The notes: generated by a model from the sequence alone, not told the origin. Positions 19,660-29,782 are shown, numbered from the stretch's first letter. The stretch: 64,000 nucleotides of DNA from Methylomonas sp. UP202 (GCF_029910655.1 NZ_CP123897.1:4081547-4145546), one strand, 5' to 3'. Numbers and translations are program-made.

Positions 19660-21006
19660 TCAGCCCTTTTTGCCGAATTTTCCGAACAATCCGCGCAATT
19701 GGCCCTTGGCCTTTTCGGCGGCCTGCATCGCGTCGGCGGTGGCGGCTTCGAGTTGTTCGATCAACGGTTCCGCTTCGTCATCGTCGGCATTCGCTTCGCT
19801 TTTGCCCTTGCCGAGCAAGCCCTTGAACTTGGACATCGCGCCGCCAGCGGCCGGTTTTTCGGCGGGCTTATCCGCCGCGACAGTCGGCGCGATTGGTTCC
19901 GGTGCCGGTTCCGCGCTCGGGGCCGGCGTCGGTTCGGCTTCAGCTACCGCGGGCTTCGGTGTCGAACCGCCGAATTTTTCGTCCAGTTTGGCGAATTTCT
20001 GCATCGTGCTGCCGAACAGCTTTTTCAAGCCACCGCCGGCCGGCTCGGCTGGTTTGCCAGAAGCCGGTTCGACGACGACCGGACGCGGCGGCTCCACCGG
20101 TTTGGCGACGACAATCGGTTCGGGTGCGCTGATCTCGACGGGCTTCGGTGCCGGGATCGGTGCGACCGGACTGGCGACCACCGCCGGCTTTTCTGGCTCT
20201 ACGGCCGCTCTAACACTATCGCCGATACGCTCGCTAACCGGCGCGGGGGTTTCCGATTTTACGGCCGTCACCGGAGCCGGAGCCGGCGCGGGTACCGCCT
20301 TGACCGCAGTGGCGGTGGCTAGCTTCGCTTCCAGCTCGGCGACGCGCGCGGCGTCGATCCGCTGTTGTTGCGCTTGACGTTGCTGTTCGGCCAAGGCCGC
20401 TTCCAGTTCGCCGATTTGTTGAGTTTGCGACTCGACGCGCGCCCGCAATGCGCCGAGCAAGGCTTCCTTCTCGCCCACCTTGGCCGCCTCGTCCTCGCGG
20501 GCCTGTTCCGCGTCGGCCTTGGCTTGACGCTCGGCGGCCAGTACGCCGTTCAATTGCTCGGTAATTTGCCGATGCTGATCCCAAACCTCCTCGGGGTTGC
20601 CGCCGTCGCCGCCGGGTACCGGCAATCCAAAGTTCGCCGCCAGCGCCTTGTTGACGTCGGCGAGCCTTTGGTTGGCTTTAAGCATTTGCTGCTCCAACGC
20701 GTCGATTAATTGTGCCCGATTGGCGATTTCGGCATTGGCGGCGGAGACTTGCTCGCCGCTCTCGGTCAATTGCTGCTGTAAGCCTTCGATTTGCAGTTTG
20801 GCTTCGGCCAGTTCGGATTGCAGTTGTTGCAACGCGGCGGCCAGCCGGCGAAAACGGCCGTTCAGAAAACCGATTCGGATGCTGTAAAAAATCGCGGTCA
20901 ACAGCCAGACCGCGACGATCAGCGTGATCGCGTATTCCTGATTGGCCAGCGTCAACCGGTACCAGTCGGCGGCGATGGATTCGAGCATCGGCAAATAATC
21001 TTGCAT
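19660..21006 (-). CDS. Membrane-anchored coiled-coil protein with Pro/Ala-rich tail
   Basis: The 448-residue protein has one membrane segment near residues 26-48, a long Gln/Ala/Leu-rich coiled coil (about 55-235), a Pro/Ala/Val/Glu-rich low-complexity region (about 240-320) and a C-terminal part with two similar stretches, GGGLKKLFGSTMQKFAKLD and GGAMSKFKGLLGKGKSE. I do not recognise a family. The layout suggests an inner-membrane anchored rod reaching into the periplasm or cytoplasm with amphipathic ends. Confidence 0.7.
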   Translation of the reverse strand: MQDYLPMLESIAADWYRLTLANQEYAITLIVAVWLLTAIFYSIRIGFLNGRFRRLAAALQQLQSELAEAKLQIEGLQQQLTESGEQVSAANAEIANRAQLIDALEQQMLKANQRLADVNKALAANFGLPVPGGDGGNPEEVWDQHRQITEQLNGVLAAERQAKADAEQAREDEAAKVGEKEALLGALRARVESQTQQIGELEAALAEQQRQAQQQRIDAARVAELEAKLATATAVKAVPAPAPAPVTAVKSETPAPVSERIGDSVRAAVEPEKPAVVASPVAPIPAPKPVEISAPEPIVVAKPVEPPRPVVVEPASGKPAEPAGGGLKKLFGSTMQKFAKLDEKFGGSTPKPAVAEAEPTPAPSAEPAPEPIAPTVAADKPAEKPAAGGAMSKFKGLLGKGKSEANADDDEAEPLIEQLEAATADAMQAAEKAKGQLRGLFGKFGKKG

Positions 21007-21147
21007 AAAATATCCCGGTAGTTGTCGTTATTATTAAAAGGCGGGAAGACCGCGATGACTTCCGAATCCGATCGGGCCGGTTCGGAACCGGCGCAGTATA
21101 TCAGTTTGTCGCGGTACCGATGCGGAGCGCCCGTCCGGTGGCGGCGT

Positions 21148-21717
21148 TCAATATAGCCAAGGCAACAGGCGCCAGCGCACCGCGCAATAGTCGGCGTGAG
21201 CCGCGCCGAATTCGGCCGCCAACATCGCTTCCTCGATCGCGATTCGGCCGCGCACGGCCAGGCCGATCGGCAGGGTTGCCGCCAATACGGCCAGACCGTC
21301 GCCCATCGCCAAGCCGGCTCCGGCCAGCGCCAGCAGCAAACCGGTATAGGCGGGATGGCGCAGCCAGCGGTAGGGCCCGTCGACGATCAACTCGTGACGG
21401 GGCTGTATCGTGACGTCGGTGGTAAAAAATCGGCCCAGCCGCCGGACCGCCAGATAGCGCAAGCTCAGACCGGCCGCGAAAATCGCCAGCGCCAGCGCCT
21501 GCCTGGGCAAATAAGCCACCTGCAGCGGCCACCACCATAGTTGTTTGGCGTACAGCGCCGCAATCAGACCGGCCGCGCCGGCCAGCCACAGGCGGCGTTG
21601 CGAATCGCGTTCGGCGGCGACGCCATCGGTTCGGCCGCGCGCGGCCTGGGCCAAGCAAATTTCCGCCGCCAGCCAAGCCAACGCCAAAACCAACCATAGC
21701 AAGCGTACCGCCAACAT
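21148..21717 (-). CDS. Isoprenylcysteine methyltransferase-like membrane methyltransferase
   Basis: The 189-residue membrane protein has several hydrophobic helices and the family hallmark GPYRWLRHPAYTGLLL (about residues 112-127), which binds S-adenosylmethionine in ICMT/phospholipid N-methyltransferase-like proteins, followed by an EEAML-type segment. The substrate is unknown. The ATG at 21717 has GGAG upstream; an in-frame ATG 32 codons earlier lies in the divergent promoter region and is not preferred. Confidence 0.8.
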   Translation of the reverse strand: MLAVRLLWLVLALAWLAAEICLAQAARGRTDGVAAERDSQRRLWLAGAAGLIAALYAKQLWWWPLQVAYLPRQALALAIFAAGLSLRYLAVRRLGRFFTTDVTIQPRHELIVDGPYRWLRHPAYTGLLLALAGAGLAMGDGLAVLAATLPIGLAVRGRIAIEEAMLAAEFGAAHADYCAVRWRLLPWLY

Positions 21718-21799
21718 ATTTTCTCTCCAGAAACTCTCGAAAACCGGCGCGCGCCCGAAAGCCGCGCGTCGTGTACCATACCCTAATTTGCCGGCCGCC

Positions 21800-22561
21800 A
21801 TGCAACCCATCATCCGACTTCGCCAGGTTTACAAAGATTATCCGCAGGCCGGCGGCTTGCAGACGGTGTTGCACGGCATCGACCTGGACATCGCCGCCGG
21901 AGAATTCGTCGCTATCGTCGGCCCGTCCGGCAACGGCAAATCGACGTTGCTGAATCTGTTGACCGGCATCGATCATCCCAATCGCGGCGAGATTTTCGTC
22001 AACGGCGCGGCGCTACACCAACTGAGTAACGCAAAGCTCACCGCCTGGCGCGGCGCCAATGTCGGCATCGTGTTTCAATTTTTCCAATTGTTGCCGGCTT
22101 TAAATTTGTGGCAAAACGTAGTGCTGCCGATGGATTTTCTCGGCAAGCTAGACAAACGCCGGCGCCGGGAGCGGGCCATGTCTCTATTGGCGCGAGTGGG
22201 TCTGGCCGATGCCGCCGACCGCCTGCCCAGCCAGGTTTCCGGCGGGCAGCAACAACGCGCCGCGATCGCCCGCGCGCTGGCCAACGACCCGCCGTTGATC
22301 GTCGCGGACGAACCGACCGGCAATCTGGACATGGCCACCGCCGATGCGGTGTTCGAACTGTTCGCCCATCTCAACGACCAGGGCAAGACCTTGGTCATGG
22401 TCACTCACAACGAAGCGCTGGCCGACGCCGCCAGCCGCAAGTTGGAAATTCGCGGCGGGCGCATCCATGCCGACATTGCCTGGCACGCGGCCTCGCCGAA
22501 CAGGCCGGGATTGGAAGCGCCGGACGATCCAGCGGCGGACTGCGGAGCGGAAAGCGCTTGA
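21800..22561 (+). CDS. ABC transporter ATP-binding protein (LolD/MacB type)
   Basis: The 253-residue ATPase shows Walker [10 protein letters not shown] (about residues 42-50), a Q-loop in [12 protein letters not shown], the signature [15 protein letters not shown], Walker [13 protein letters not shown] and the switch histidine in VMVTHN. It belongs to the MacB/LolD group that works with FtsX-like permeases. Its stop overlaps the start of the permease gene. The ATG at 21800 fits the domain start; an 85-codon upstream extension overlaps the divergent methyltransferase gene. Confidence 0.92.
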   Translation: MQPIIRLRQVYKDYPQAGGLQTVLHGIDLDIAAGEFVAIVGPSGNGKSTLLNLLTGIDHPNRGEIFVNGAALHQLSNAKLTAWRGANVGIVFQFFQLLPALNLWQNVVLPMDFLGKLDKRRRRERAMSLLARVGLADAADRLPSQVSGGQQQRAAIARALANDPPLIVADEPTGNLDMATADAVFELFAHLNDQGKTLVMVTHNEALADAASRKLEIRGGRIHADIAWHAASPNRPGLEAPDDPAADCGAESA

Positions 22562-24966
22562 ACGTGTTGCGCTACAAAATCCTGGCCGACTGGCGCGCCG
22601 CCAAGGCGCGTAGTTTGTTGGCCGTCGTCAACATCGCGATCGGCATTTTTTGCGTCGGGACACTGTTCGGGATGATCGCCTTGCTGCTCGACCGCATGGA
22701 CGCCGCGCATCGACGCTCGCAGCCCTCGCATATCAACCTGATTCTGCGCGGCACGGCCGAGCCCGAACTGCTAAGCCGCTTACGCGCCGTTCCCGGCGTG
22801 GCGGGTATCGACACGCTGACACCGCTGTCGGTGCGCTACCGCCAAACCGGCAGCGGCGAATGGCAAAACGCGACCTTAATCGTTCGCCCGGATTACGCCG
22901 CCCAGCAATTCGACCTGACCACGCTGGAAAGCGGATCTTGGCCGGGCTCAGGCCAAGTCGCCGTCGAAAATCTGTCCCAGCAAGCAACCGGCTTGACGAC
23001 AGGCGCGATGCTGGAGTTCGACACCGCTAACGGCCCGACCGGTTTTCGGATCAGCGGCGTCGTCCGCCATCCTTTCGTCAAACCGCCCAAATTCGGCGGT
23101 CAGATACATTTTTTCGCCGACCGTTCCAGCGCCGCGTCGTTCGGCGTAGCGGACGGCTATTTCCGGCAGTTGCTGGTGCGCATCGTACCGCCGTACGACG
23201 CCGAAACCGCCCGAGGCGTCGCCGCCCAACTCCGAAACTTGCTGGCCGAGCGGCATCTGCCGGTCAGCGTCACGTTGCTGCAAGACCCGGAAAAGCATTG
23301 GGGCCGTCCCTTTGTCGCCGGTATCAACTCGGTATTGCAAGCGATGGCCCTGGCGTCCCTGGCCTTGGCCAGCCTGTTGATTTTGAATACGGTATCGGCC
23401 CAGATTACCCAACAAACCGACCAGATCGGCGTCATCAAGGCGCTGGGCGGCGGCGGCGCGACCGTGGCCGGGTTATATCTCAGCGAAGTTGCGTTGCTGG
23501 CGCTGGCCGCGACTTGCATGGCGATTCCGCCGGCGCTGTTCGGCGCCGATTGGGCGGCTCGCAAGTTGCTGGCCTTGTTCAACATCGCCGGCGGCGCGTT
23601 CTCGGTCGCACCCGACGCACTGGCTTGGATGATCGGCGGCGGTCTGATTGCCCCGCTACTGGCGGCGTTGCCGCCGGTGTGGCGCGGCGCGGCGATGACG
23701 GTACGGACGGCATTGGCCAGCTATGGCTTGGGTGGCGACTTCGGCGGGAACCGCTTCGACGCCTGGATCGAAAAACTCGGCGCGCGATGGTTGCCGACGC
23801 TGTATGCGGCGGCGCTGGGCAATTTATTCCGCCGCAAGGCCCGATTGCTATTAACCCAAGGCGTGTTGATCGTGGCCGGAATCATGTTTTTAGTATCGAC
23901 CAGCCTGATCGCCTCCGTGAACCTGACGCTGGACAACGAAATGGCGCGTAGCCGTTACGCGGTTAAATTGGGTTTCAGCGTCGACCAGCCCGCAGCTAGG
24001 GTCGCCGAATTGGCCAAGTGTCTGCCGGCCACCCGCGATCTCGCGGTCTGGCAACGGCTGCCGGTGGAAATCAGCCATCAAGGGCAAACCTTGCGGCAAA
24101 CCGGCAGTCTGGGCCTGCAGATGCTGGCGGTACCGGCAGCTTCCACGCTTTACCGGCCGCTGATCGAAGCCGGCCGCTGGTTAGCGGACGCCGGCGAGCG
24201 GGAATTAGTCATCAGTGCCGACACCGCCGCGCTGAACGGTCTAAAACCCGGCGACAACGTTGATGTAAGGTTGGGGGCGAGCCGCCAGTCCTGGCGCATT
24301 GTCGGGGTCTACCGCTGGTTGGCCGGCAACAATCCGGCCGTCGAACCGGTTTACGCGCCGCAGACAACCGCCCGCGAACTGGCCGGGACCGGCGAACTCG
24401 CTTCGTTTGCGCTACTGGATGCCGACATCGCCGACCCGGCCGGCGAAGACAGCTATTTGCGCCAACTCAAGGACCGCTACGACAGCGCCGGCCTGACCTT
24501 AGACGTCTACAGCACCGAAGCCAAGCTGGCGCAGCGCCGCTATGCCCGCAACCAGTTCAATTCGGTATTGGGGACCTTGGCGGGATTGGCGGCGATGGTC
24601 GCGGCCATCGGCGGCATCGGCCTGTCCGGCACGCTGACGATCGCCGTGTTGCAACGCACTCGCGAAATCGGCGTGATGCGCGCCATCGGCGCGCCGACGC
24701 CGGCGGTGTTTCGGCTGTTTGCGATGGAAGGTTTGTTGCACGGCGGCTTGGCGTGGCTAATCAGCGTGCCGCTGGCCTGTTGGCTTGCCCAACCGATCGC
24801 CGAACGCTTGGGCACCGTCATGCTCGGCATTCGGCTGGATTACCGCTTCGACTATACCGCAGCGTTCTATTGGTTGGTATTGGTACTGGCAATCGCCGCG
24901 ATCGCCGCCTACTGGCCGGCGAAATCCGCCGCCAAATTGACGATACGCGATTGCCTTGCGCATTGA
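22558..24966 (+). CDS. ABC transporter permease with two FtsX-like domains
   Basis: The 802-residue protein has an N-terminal membrane anchor (LLAVVNIAIGIFCVGTLFG), a large extracytoplasmic domain, three membrane helices near residues 265-390, a second extracytoplasmic domain and a C-terminal three-helix FtsX module (about 670-800). This duplicated layout is seen in exporters and lipoprotein or peptide extruders rather than importers. The start is TTG at 22558 (GTG two codons later is possible), overlapping the ATPase stop by four bases, with GGAG upstream. The two genes form a complete exporter; the substrate is unknown. Confidence 0.88.
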   Translation: MNVLRYKILADWRAAKARSLLAVVNIAIGIFCVGTLFGMIALLLDRMDAAHRRSQPSHINLILRGTAEPELLSRLRAVPGVAGIDTLTPLSVRYRQTGSGEWQNATLIVRPDYAAQQFDLTTLESGSWPGSGQVAVENLSQQATGLTTGAMLEFDTANGPTGFRISGVVRHPFVKPPKFGGQIHFFADRSSAASFGVADGYFRQLLVRIVPPYDAETARGVAAQLRNLLAERHLPVSVTLLQDPEKHWGRPFVAGINSVLQAMALASLALASLLILNTVSAQITQQTDQIGVIKALGGGGATVAGLYLSEVALLALAATCMAIPPALFGADWAARKLLALFNIAGGAFSVAPDALAWMIGGGLIAPLLAALPPVWRGAAMTVRTALASYGLGGDFGGNRFDAWIEKLGARWLPTLYAAALGNLFRRKARLLLTQGVLIVAGIMFLVSTSLIASVNLTLDNEMARSRYAVKLGFSVDQPAARVAELAKCLPATRDLAVWQRLPVEISHQGQTLRQTGSLGLQMLAVPAASTLYRPLIEAGRWLADAGERELVISADTAALNGLKPGDNVDVRLGASRQSWRIVGVYRWLAGNNPAVEPVYAPQTTARELAGTGELASFALLDADIADPAGEDSYLRQLKDRYDSAGLTLDVYSTEAKLAQRRYARNQFNSVLGTLAGLAAMVAAIGGIGLSGTLTIAVLQRTREIGVMRAIGAPTPAVFRLFAMEGLLHGGLAWLISVPLACWLAQPIAERLGTVMLGIRLDYRFDYTAAFYWLVLVLAIAAIAAYWPAKSAAKLTIRDCLAH

Positions 24967-24982
24967 CGCGCTTGGACGCCGG

Positions 24983-26893
24983 CTAATAGCGCACGAATTG
25001 CCCTTCGTTCGGTAAAAAATCGGCTTCGAAGCGATCGCGCGCCGGCTTGGTTTTCGGCGGCCGTTCCGTAGCGAACTGGCGGGGGCTCGGCGGCTCTTCG
25101 TCCGCCAGCCGGAAGAAACTCATCAGATTTTGTAATTGCTCGGCCTGTCCGCTCATTTGTTCGGCGGTCGCCGCTAATTCCTCGCTGGACGCGGCGTTTT
25201 GCTGGGTCACCCGGTTCACTTGATTCATCGTCTGGTTGATTTGCCCGACGCCGACCGCTTGCTCGTGCGAAGCCGCCGCGATTTCCTGCACCAAGGCCGA
25301 AGTCTTGCCGATGGTGGGGATAATCGAATCGATCATCCGCCCGGCCAATTCGGCGTCTTGCACGGTTTGTTCGGCCAACTTGCCGATTTCCTGGGCAGCG
25401 GTCTGGCTGCGTTCCGCCAATTTACGCACCTCGGCCGCCACCACCGCAAACCCCTTTCCTTGATTTCCGGCCCTGGCGGCCTCGATCGCCGCGTTCAAGG
25501 CCAGCATATTGGTTTGATAGGCGATGTCGTCGATGATGCCGATCCGGGTCGCGATTTCCTTCATCGCCTCCACGGTTTGCTTGACCGCCGCGCCGCCCTC
25601 GACCGCCTCCTGGGCGGACTTGCCGGCCATCGCGTCGGTGACGGCGGCGTTCTCGGCATTCTGGTTAATACTGGCCGCCATTTGCTCGACGCTGGCACTG
25701 GTCTGCTCGACCCCGGCGGCCTGCTCGCTGGCCGACTGGGCCAAGACTTGCGACGTGGCGCTGACTTGCTCGGCGGCGTCGCTCAATTGGTCGGCCGCGA
25801 CCGAAACCTCGTTAATCGTTTCCGACAAACGGATTACCGTTGCGTTGGCGGCCAATCGCAATTCCTGCAATTGGCCTTGATAATCTTCGTCGATCCGCCG
25901 GCTCAGATCGCCTTGCTCGACACAGGTCAACAGCTCGCGCACCCGGTCCAACGGACCAACTACCGCGTCCAACGTGGCATTGACACCTTCGATGATGCGC
26001 CGGTATTCGCCGCTATGCGCATTGGCGTCGGCCCGCACCGCTAGTCGCCCCTCGACGCCGGCGGCGGCCAAGGTCATCGCATCGGCCGCCATGCGCCGTA
26101 AATTGACGACAACCATTCGCAAATTGGCGGCAATGCTCAAGGTGTCGCCGGGCACGACCGGCACGTCTTGGCTTAAATCGCCGGCCGAAACCGCTTGCGC
26201 CAGTTCCGCCGCCGCGCTGGGTTCCATGCCGATCTGGGCCTTGATCGAACGGCCGACTTTCAGTGAAAACCAAACGCAAACCACCAAACCGGCCAGCAAC
26301 ATCACTGCGGTCAGATTGCGAACCGTCGCGTAATTGGCCTCGGCCAGATCGTTTTGCTGCTTGGCGACCCGCAATTGCAAATCGACCAGCGCGGATATTT
26401 TTTCGGAAATCGGGTCTATGGCCGGATACAGGCGTTGCACGGTAAACGCCGCCAGCGCGTTGCGGTCTTCGCGCTGCAAGATGGTCAGCAAATCGGCGAG
26501 TTCCCGGTTGGCGTTGGCAAATAGCGGTTCGATCTGCTTGATCAAATCGCGCTCTTCATCCACCAGAGACGTCGACGTATAAGCCCGCCAAGCCTTTTCG
26601 ACGACGGCGCCGGACTCATCGATGTTCTTGCGAGCCTCTGCCCAACCGATGTTGCCGTTGCGGGCCTTGTGCGCGGTATCGACGATATTAACGGCATAGC
26701 GGTCGGCGATGGTCTTCAAGCTTTGTAGCGGGACGACTCTGTCGTTGTAGACGCTACTCAAGACCGCGTTGACTTCGGCCAGATTGCGAATGCCGAAAAT
26801 GCACAACAGGACAGCCAACAGGGCCATGATGCCCGGCGGCAACAACAGCCGGGTATTCAGTTTCAACTCCGACAACGGCATACGCATCTCCAA
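24983..26893 (-). CDS. Methyl-accepting chemotaxis protein
   Basis: The 636-residue chemoreceptor has a first membrane helix (about residues 15-35), a four-helix-bundle periplasmic sensor, a second membrane helix (about 190-210), a HAMP region with a second HAMP-like segment, and the cytoplasmic signalling domain with the highly conserved hairpin IDDIAYQTNMLALNAAIEAA and EVRKLAERS. It lacks a C-terminal CheR-binding pentapeptide. It is convergent with the ABC permease gene, 16 bp apart. A cheD gene lies about 2.3 kb away. Confidence 0.93.
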   Translation of the reverse strand: MEMRMPLSELKLNTRLLLPPGIMALLAVLLCIFGIRNLAEVNAVLSSVYNDRVVPLQSLKTIADRYAVNIVDTAHKARNGNIGWAEARKNIDESGAVVEKAWRAYTSTSLVDEERDLIKQIEPLFANANRELADLLTILQREDRNALAAFTVQRLYPAIDPISEKISALVDLQLRVAKQQNDLAEANYATVRNLTAVMLLAGLVVCVWFSLKVGRSIKAQIGMEPSAAAELAQAVSAGDLSQDVPVVPGDTLSIAANLRMVVVNLRRMAADAMTLAAAGVEGRLAVRADANAHSGEYRRIIEGVNATLDAVVGPLDRVRELLTCVEQGDLSRRIDEDYQGQLQELRLAANATVIRLSETINEVSVAADQLSDAAEQVSATSQVLAQSASEQAAGVEQTSASVEQMAASINQNAENAAVTDAMAGKSAQEAVEGGAAVKQTVEAMKEIATRIGIIDDIAYQTNMLALNAAIEAARAGNQGKGFAVVAAEVRKLAERSQTAAQEIGKLAEQTVQDAELAGRMIDSIIPTIGKTSALVQEIAAASHEQAVGVGQINQTMNQVNRVTQQNAASSEELAATAEQMSGQAEQLQNLMSFFRLADEEPPSPRQFATERPPKTKPARDRFEADFLPNEGQFVRY

Positions 26894-27269
26894 TAGTTCC
26901 GGTCAAATCAACCATCATGCCGTCTAACCGTGCAGCTATTCGGCGTGAACGAAGAGTTTAAAACCGACGACGGAACTGAAAGCCCTATGTAAGCCTGGAC
27001 TTACAAAAGGTTTGCGCAAGTTCGAATAACCTGGGCCTTACCGAATCCGCCACCCGCAACGCAGTCATAATACTAGCCGATTTGAAGCTTTTGTCAGCAA
27101 TATCGCCGAGCCACGCCGAGCATTTAGTGCCGGATTTCGCGAGCGGCGACGGCACGAATCCAGCCAACGGCGCCGGACCAGCCGGCATGACCAGGCGTTG
27201 ATGATCCATACGGCGGCGCTCCCCGGTAGTGGTAAAATCCGTTATCCCGTCTTTTTTGGAATCGCCGCG
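26894..27269. other. Intergenic region between divergent MCP and gloB
   Basis: It should hold both divergent promoters. A minus-strand frame near 26985-27190 ends in a protein-like tail (SARVADSVRPRLF-type), but it has no start or domain I can support. Confidence 0.4.
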
Positions 27270-28037
27270 ATGCTGGAAATTTTGCTGCTGCCCGCCCTGA
27301 CCGACAATTACATTTACTTGCTGCACGATCCCGCCGACGGCGCGACCGCCGCAGTCGACCCCGCCGAACCCGAACCTGTCGAAGCCGCGTTGCAAGCGCG
27401 AGGTTGGCGTCTAAATTACATTTTCAACACCCACCACCACGGCGATCATGTCGGCGGCAATTTGAGCTTAAAACGCTCAAGCGGATGCCGTATCGTCGGC
27501 GCAGCGGGCGACCGAGCCCGCATCCCCGGTCTGGACCTTGCCGTCGAAGACGGCTCGCCCTTTAACCTCGGGCGCGAGCGGGTGCAGGTCATCGCCACGC
27601 CGGGCCATACCAGCGGCCACATTGCCTTTTATTGTCCGGACAGTTCGGCGCTGTTTTGCGGCGACACCTTGTTTTCGCTGGGTTGCGGGCGTTTGTTCGA
27701 AGGTAGCGCCGAGCAGCTTTGGCAATCGCTGCAACGATTCAAAACGCTGCCGCCGGAGACGCGGATTTACTGCGCCCACGAATATACCGAAGCCAATGCC
27801 CGTTTCGCGGTGGAAGTCGATTTCGACAACCCGGCCCTGCGCCGGCGCCAGACCGAAGTCATCGCGCTCAGACAAGCCGGACAACCGACCCTGCCCAGCA
27901 CGATGGCGCAAGAACTGGCCACCAATCCCTTTCTGCGCGAGCAGGATCCGGCGATTCAACGACACTTGGGCCTGACCGGCCGGCCGGCGCCCGCAGTGTT
28001 CGCCGAACTGCGGGGCCTGAAAGACCGGTTTCGCTAA
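27270..28037 (+). CDS. gloB: Hydroxyacylglutathione hydrolase (glyoxalase II)
   Basis: GloB hydrolyses S-lactoylglutathione to lactate and glutathione, the second step of methylglyoxal detoxification. It is a metallo-beta-lactamase fold protein of 255 residues with THHHGDH at residues 54-60 binding the two metals, further ligands in TPGHTSGH (about 109-116) and the GDTLF segment, and the glyoxalase II C-terminal helical domain (HEYTEANARFA). The ATG at 27270 is chosen because MLEILLLPALTDNYIYLL is the family N-terminus; 24 upstream codons are unlikely to be translated. Confidence 0.93.
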   Translation: MLEILLLPALTDNYIYLLHDPADGATAAVDPAEPEPVEAALQARGWRLNYIFNTHHHGDHVGGNLSLKRSSGCRIVGAAGDRARIPGLDLAVEDGSPFNLGRERVQVIATPGHTSGHIAFYCPDSSALFCGDTLFSLGCGRLFEGSAEQLWQSLQRFKTLPPETRIYCAHEYTEANARFAVEVDFDNPALRRRQTEVIALRQAGQPTLPSTMAQELATNPFLREQDPAIQRHLGLTGRPAPAVFAELRGLKDRFR

Positions 28038-28151
28038 GCGCCGACGATGTTAGCCCGCGCGAATTTCTGCTAGACTCGCCGTCGATTCGCAGCGTACCCC
28101 ACCGCGCCGCCACCGCCCAAACCCGCCGTTTTTTACCCACCCGCGCCCAAC

Positions 28152-29015
28152 ATGACCGCCCAACCATTGCTCAGCATCGTATTGCCCGCCAAAAACGAAG
28201 CCGAAAACCTGCCGACCTTCTTGCCGAAATTGAAGGCGCTGTATCCCGACGCCGAAATTCTGCTGATCGACGACGGCTCCGACGACGATACGGCCCAAGT
28301 CGCCCGAGCGGCCGGCGCCAAGGTCGTCTCCCACCCCTACGGCATGGGCAACGGCGCCGCGATCAAAACCGGCGCCCGCCATGCTCGCGGCGACATTCTG
28401 GTATTCATGGACGCGGATGGCCAGCACGATCCCGCCGACATCCCGATGGTGTTGGCCAAACTGGCGGAAGGCTACGACATGGTGGTCGGCGCCCGCTTGT
28501 CGAGCAGCCACGCCTCCTGGTTTCGCCGCACCGCCAACCGCTTTTACAACAAACTGGCGTCGCTGATGACCGGCCATAAAATCGACGACTTGACCTCGGG
28601 ATTTCGCGCGGTCAGGGCCGACAAATTCCGCAAATTCCTATACCTGCTACCCAACGGCTTTTCCTATCCGACCACCAGCACGATGGCCTTCTTCCGCTCC
28701 GGCTTCCCGGTCGCCTACGTCTCGATACACGCCGGCAGCCGGATGGGCAAGAGTCACATTCGCCTGCTGCACGACGGCTTGCGATTTTTCATCATCATCC
28801 TGCGCATCGGCGTGCTGTTTTCGCCGATGCGCTTGTTTCTGCCGATCAGCGGCTCGATCTTCGGCGTCGGCGTGGCTTATTACGCCTATACCTACCTCAC
28901 CGAAAACCGCTTCACCAACATGAGCGCGGTGTTGTTTCTGTCGGCGCTGTTGATCTTTATGATCGGCATCGTCTCCGAGCAAATTTCGTCCCTGCACTAC
29001 AAAAACATCGAATGA
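28152..29015 (+). CDS. GT2 glycosyltransferase (polyprenyl-phosphate sugar transferase-like) with membrane helices
   Basis: The 287-residue protein has a GT-A domain with IVLPAKNEAENL, the LIDDGSDDDT motif and FMDADGQHDP (residues about 95-104), resembling dolichyl-phosphate mannosyltransferase/ArnC-like enzymes. Two C-terminal membrane helices follow (about 205-245 and 250-280). It probably transfers a sugar from a nucleotide donor to a lipid carrier at the inner membrane; donor and acceptor are not predictable. It lies 114 bp after gloB on the same strand. Confidence 0.88.
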   Translation: MTAQPLLSIVLPAKNEAENLPTFLPKLKALYPDAEILLIDDGSDDDTAQVARAAGAKVVSHPYGMGNGAAIKTGARHARGDILVFMDADGQHDPADIPMVLAKLAEGYDMVVGARLSSSHASWFRRTANRFYNKLASLMTGHKIDDLTSGFRAVRADKFRKFLYLLPNGFSYPTTSTMAFFRSGFPVAYVSIHAGSRMGKSHIRLLHDGLRFFIIILRIGVLFSPMRLFLPISGSIFGVGVAYYAYTYLTENRFTNMSAVLFLSALLIFMIGIVSEQISSLHYKNIE

Positions 29016-29090
29016 ACCGCGCCGGAACGTAGCCCAGGCCCGGCCAAGCCGAACGCAACAACCGGCGCGAGCCCGGCGGCGGCGCGGGAT

Positions 29091-29130
29091 CGAGCCAGCC
29101 TAATACTTTGGTACTACGTTGGCTGGCTCG
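29091..29130 (+). terminator. Hairpin after the GT2 gene
   Basis: CGAGCCAGCC (29091-29100) pairs perfectly with GGCTGGCTCG (29121-29130) across a 20-nt loop, followed by ATTTATG. There is no long T-run, so termination strength is uncertain. Confidence 0.55.
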
Positions 29131-29206
29131 ATTTATGTTAGAAATTAATCGACACTCGACAGTCTAATCGACCGAGCTACCGACTGACTTCAGCCCCGAT
29201 CCGACC

Positions 29207-29782
29207 ATGTACATACAAAACCGCTCCGAAACCTACTTCGACCCCTACTGGCGTACCGCCGCCAGCAAAATCATTCCCGGCGAATATTGCGTCGCCCAAG
29301 CCGGCGCGGTCATCGTGACGGTGTTGGGCTCTTGCGTTACCGCCTGCATCCGCGACCGCGTCAAAGGTATCGGCGGCATGAACCACTTCATGGTAGCCAA
29401 TCTGAACGAAGACCAACCGGTCGGCGAACGCCTGACAAATCTGGCCAGCGAGGCGATGGACAAATTTATTCAGCACCTGCTCGACATCGGTGCGGAAGCG
29501 CACCAGTTGGAAGCGAAAGTGTTCGGCGGCGGCAACGTGCTAAACCGCCTGAGCCGTAACAATGTCGGCGCCCGCAGCGCAGACTTTCTCCGCGACTACT
29601 TGGACGAACGCAATATCCCGATCGTCGCCTCCGACACCTTGGACATTTATCCGCGCAAAGTGTATTTCTTCCCCGCCTCGGGCAAAGTCCTGGTCAAAAA
29701 ACTGACCGACGTCAAAAACGAAACCATCCTGATCAGAGAACAGGAATACAGTAATCGCCTGCTCGCGGGCGCTCTGATTTGA
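29207..29782 (+). CDS. cheD: Chemoreceptor glutamine deamidase
   Basis: CheD deamidates specific glutamines of chemoreceptors to glutamates, tuning their signalling. The 191-residue protein carries the family motif VTVLGSCVTACI, with the nucleophile Cys43 and Thr38 just before it, and GGMNHFM with His60. The C-terminal part reads KVYFFPASGKVLVK as in the family. It is not in a large chemotaxis cluster here; the nearest chemotaxis gene is the chemoreceptor at about 25-27 kb. Confidence 0.93.
   Translation: MYIQNRSETYFDPYWRTAASKIIPGEYCVAQAGAVIVTVLGSCVTACIRDRVKGIGGMNHFMVANLNEDQPVGERLTNLASEAMDKFIQHLLDIGAEAHQLEAKVFGGGNVLNRLSRNNVGARSADFLRDYLDERNIPIVASDTLDIYPRKVYFFPASGKVLVKKLTDVKNETILIREQEYSNRLLAGALI

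Noticed and set aside
19660..20377. Plus-strand frames opposite the coiled-coil gene
   Set aside because: They are antisense shadows of Ala/Pro-rich coding sequence with no start signals.
22108..22557. 150-codon extension of the permease frame upstream
   Set aside because: It lies wholly within the ATPase gene in another frame; the permease begins at the TTG overlapping the ATPase stop.
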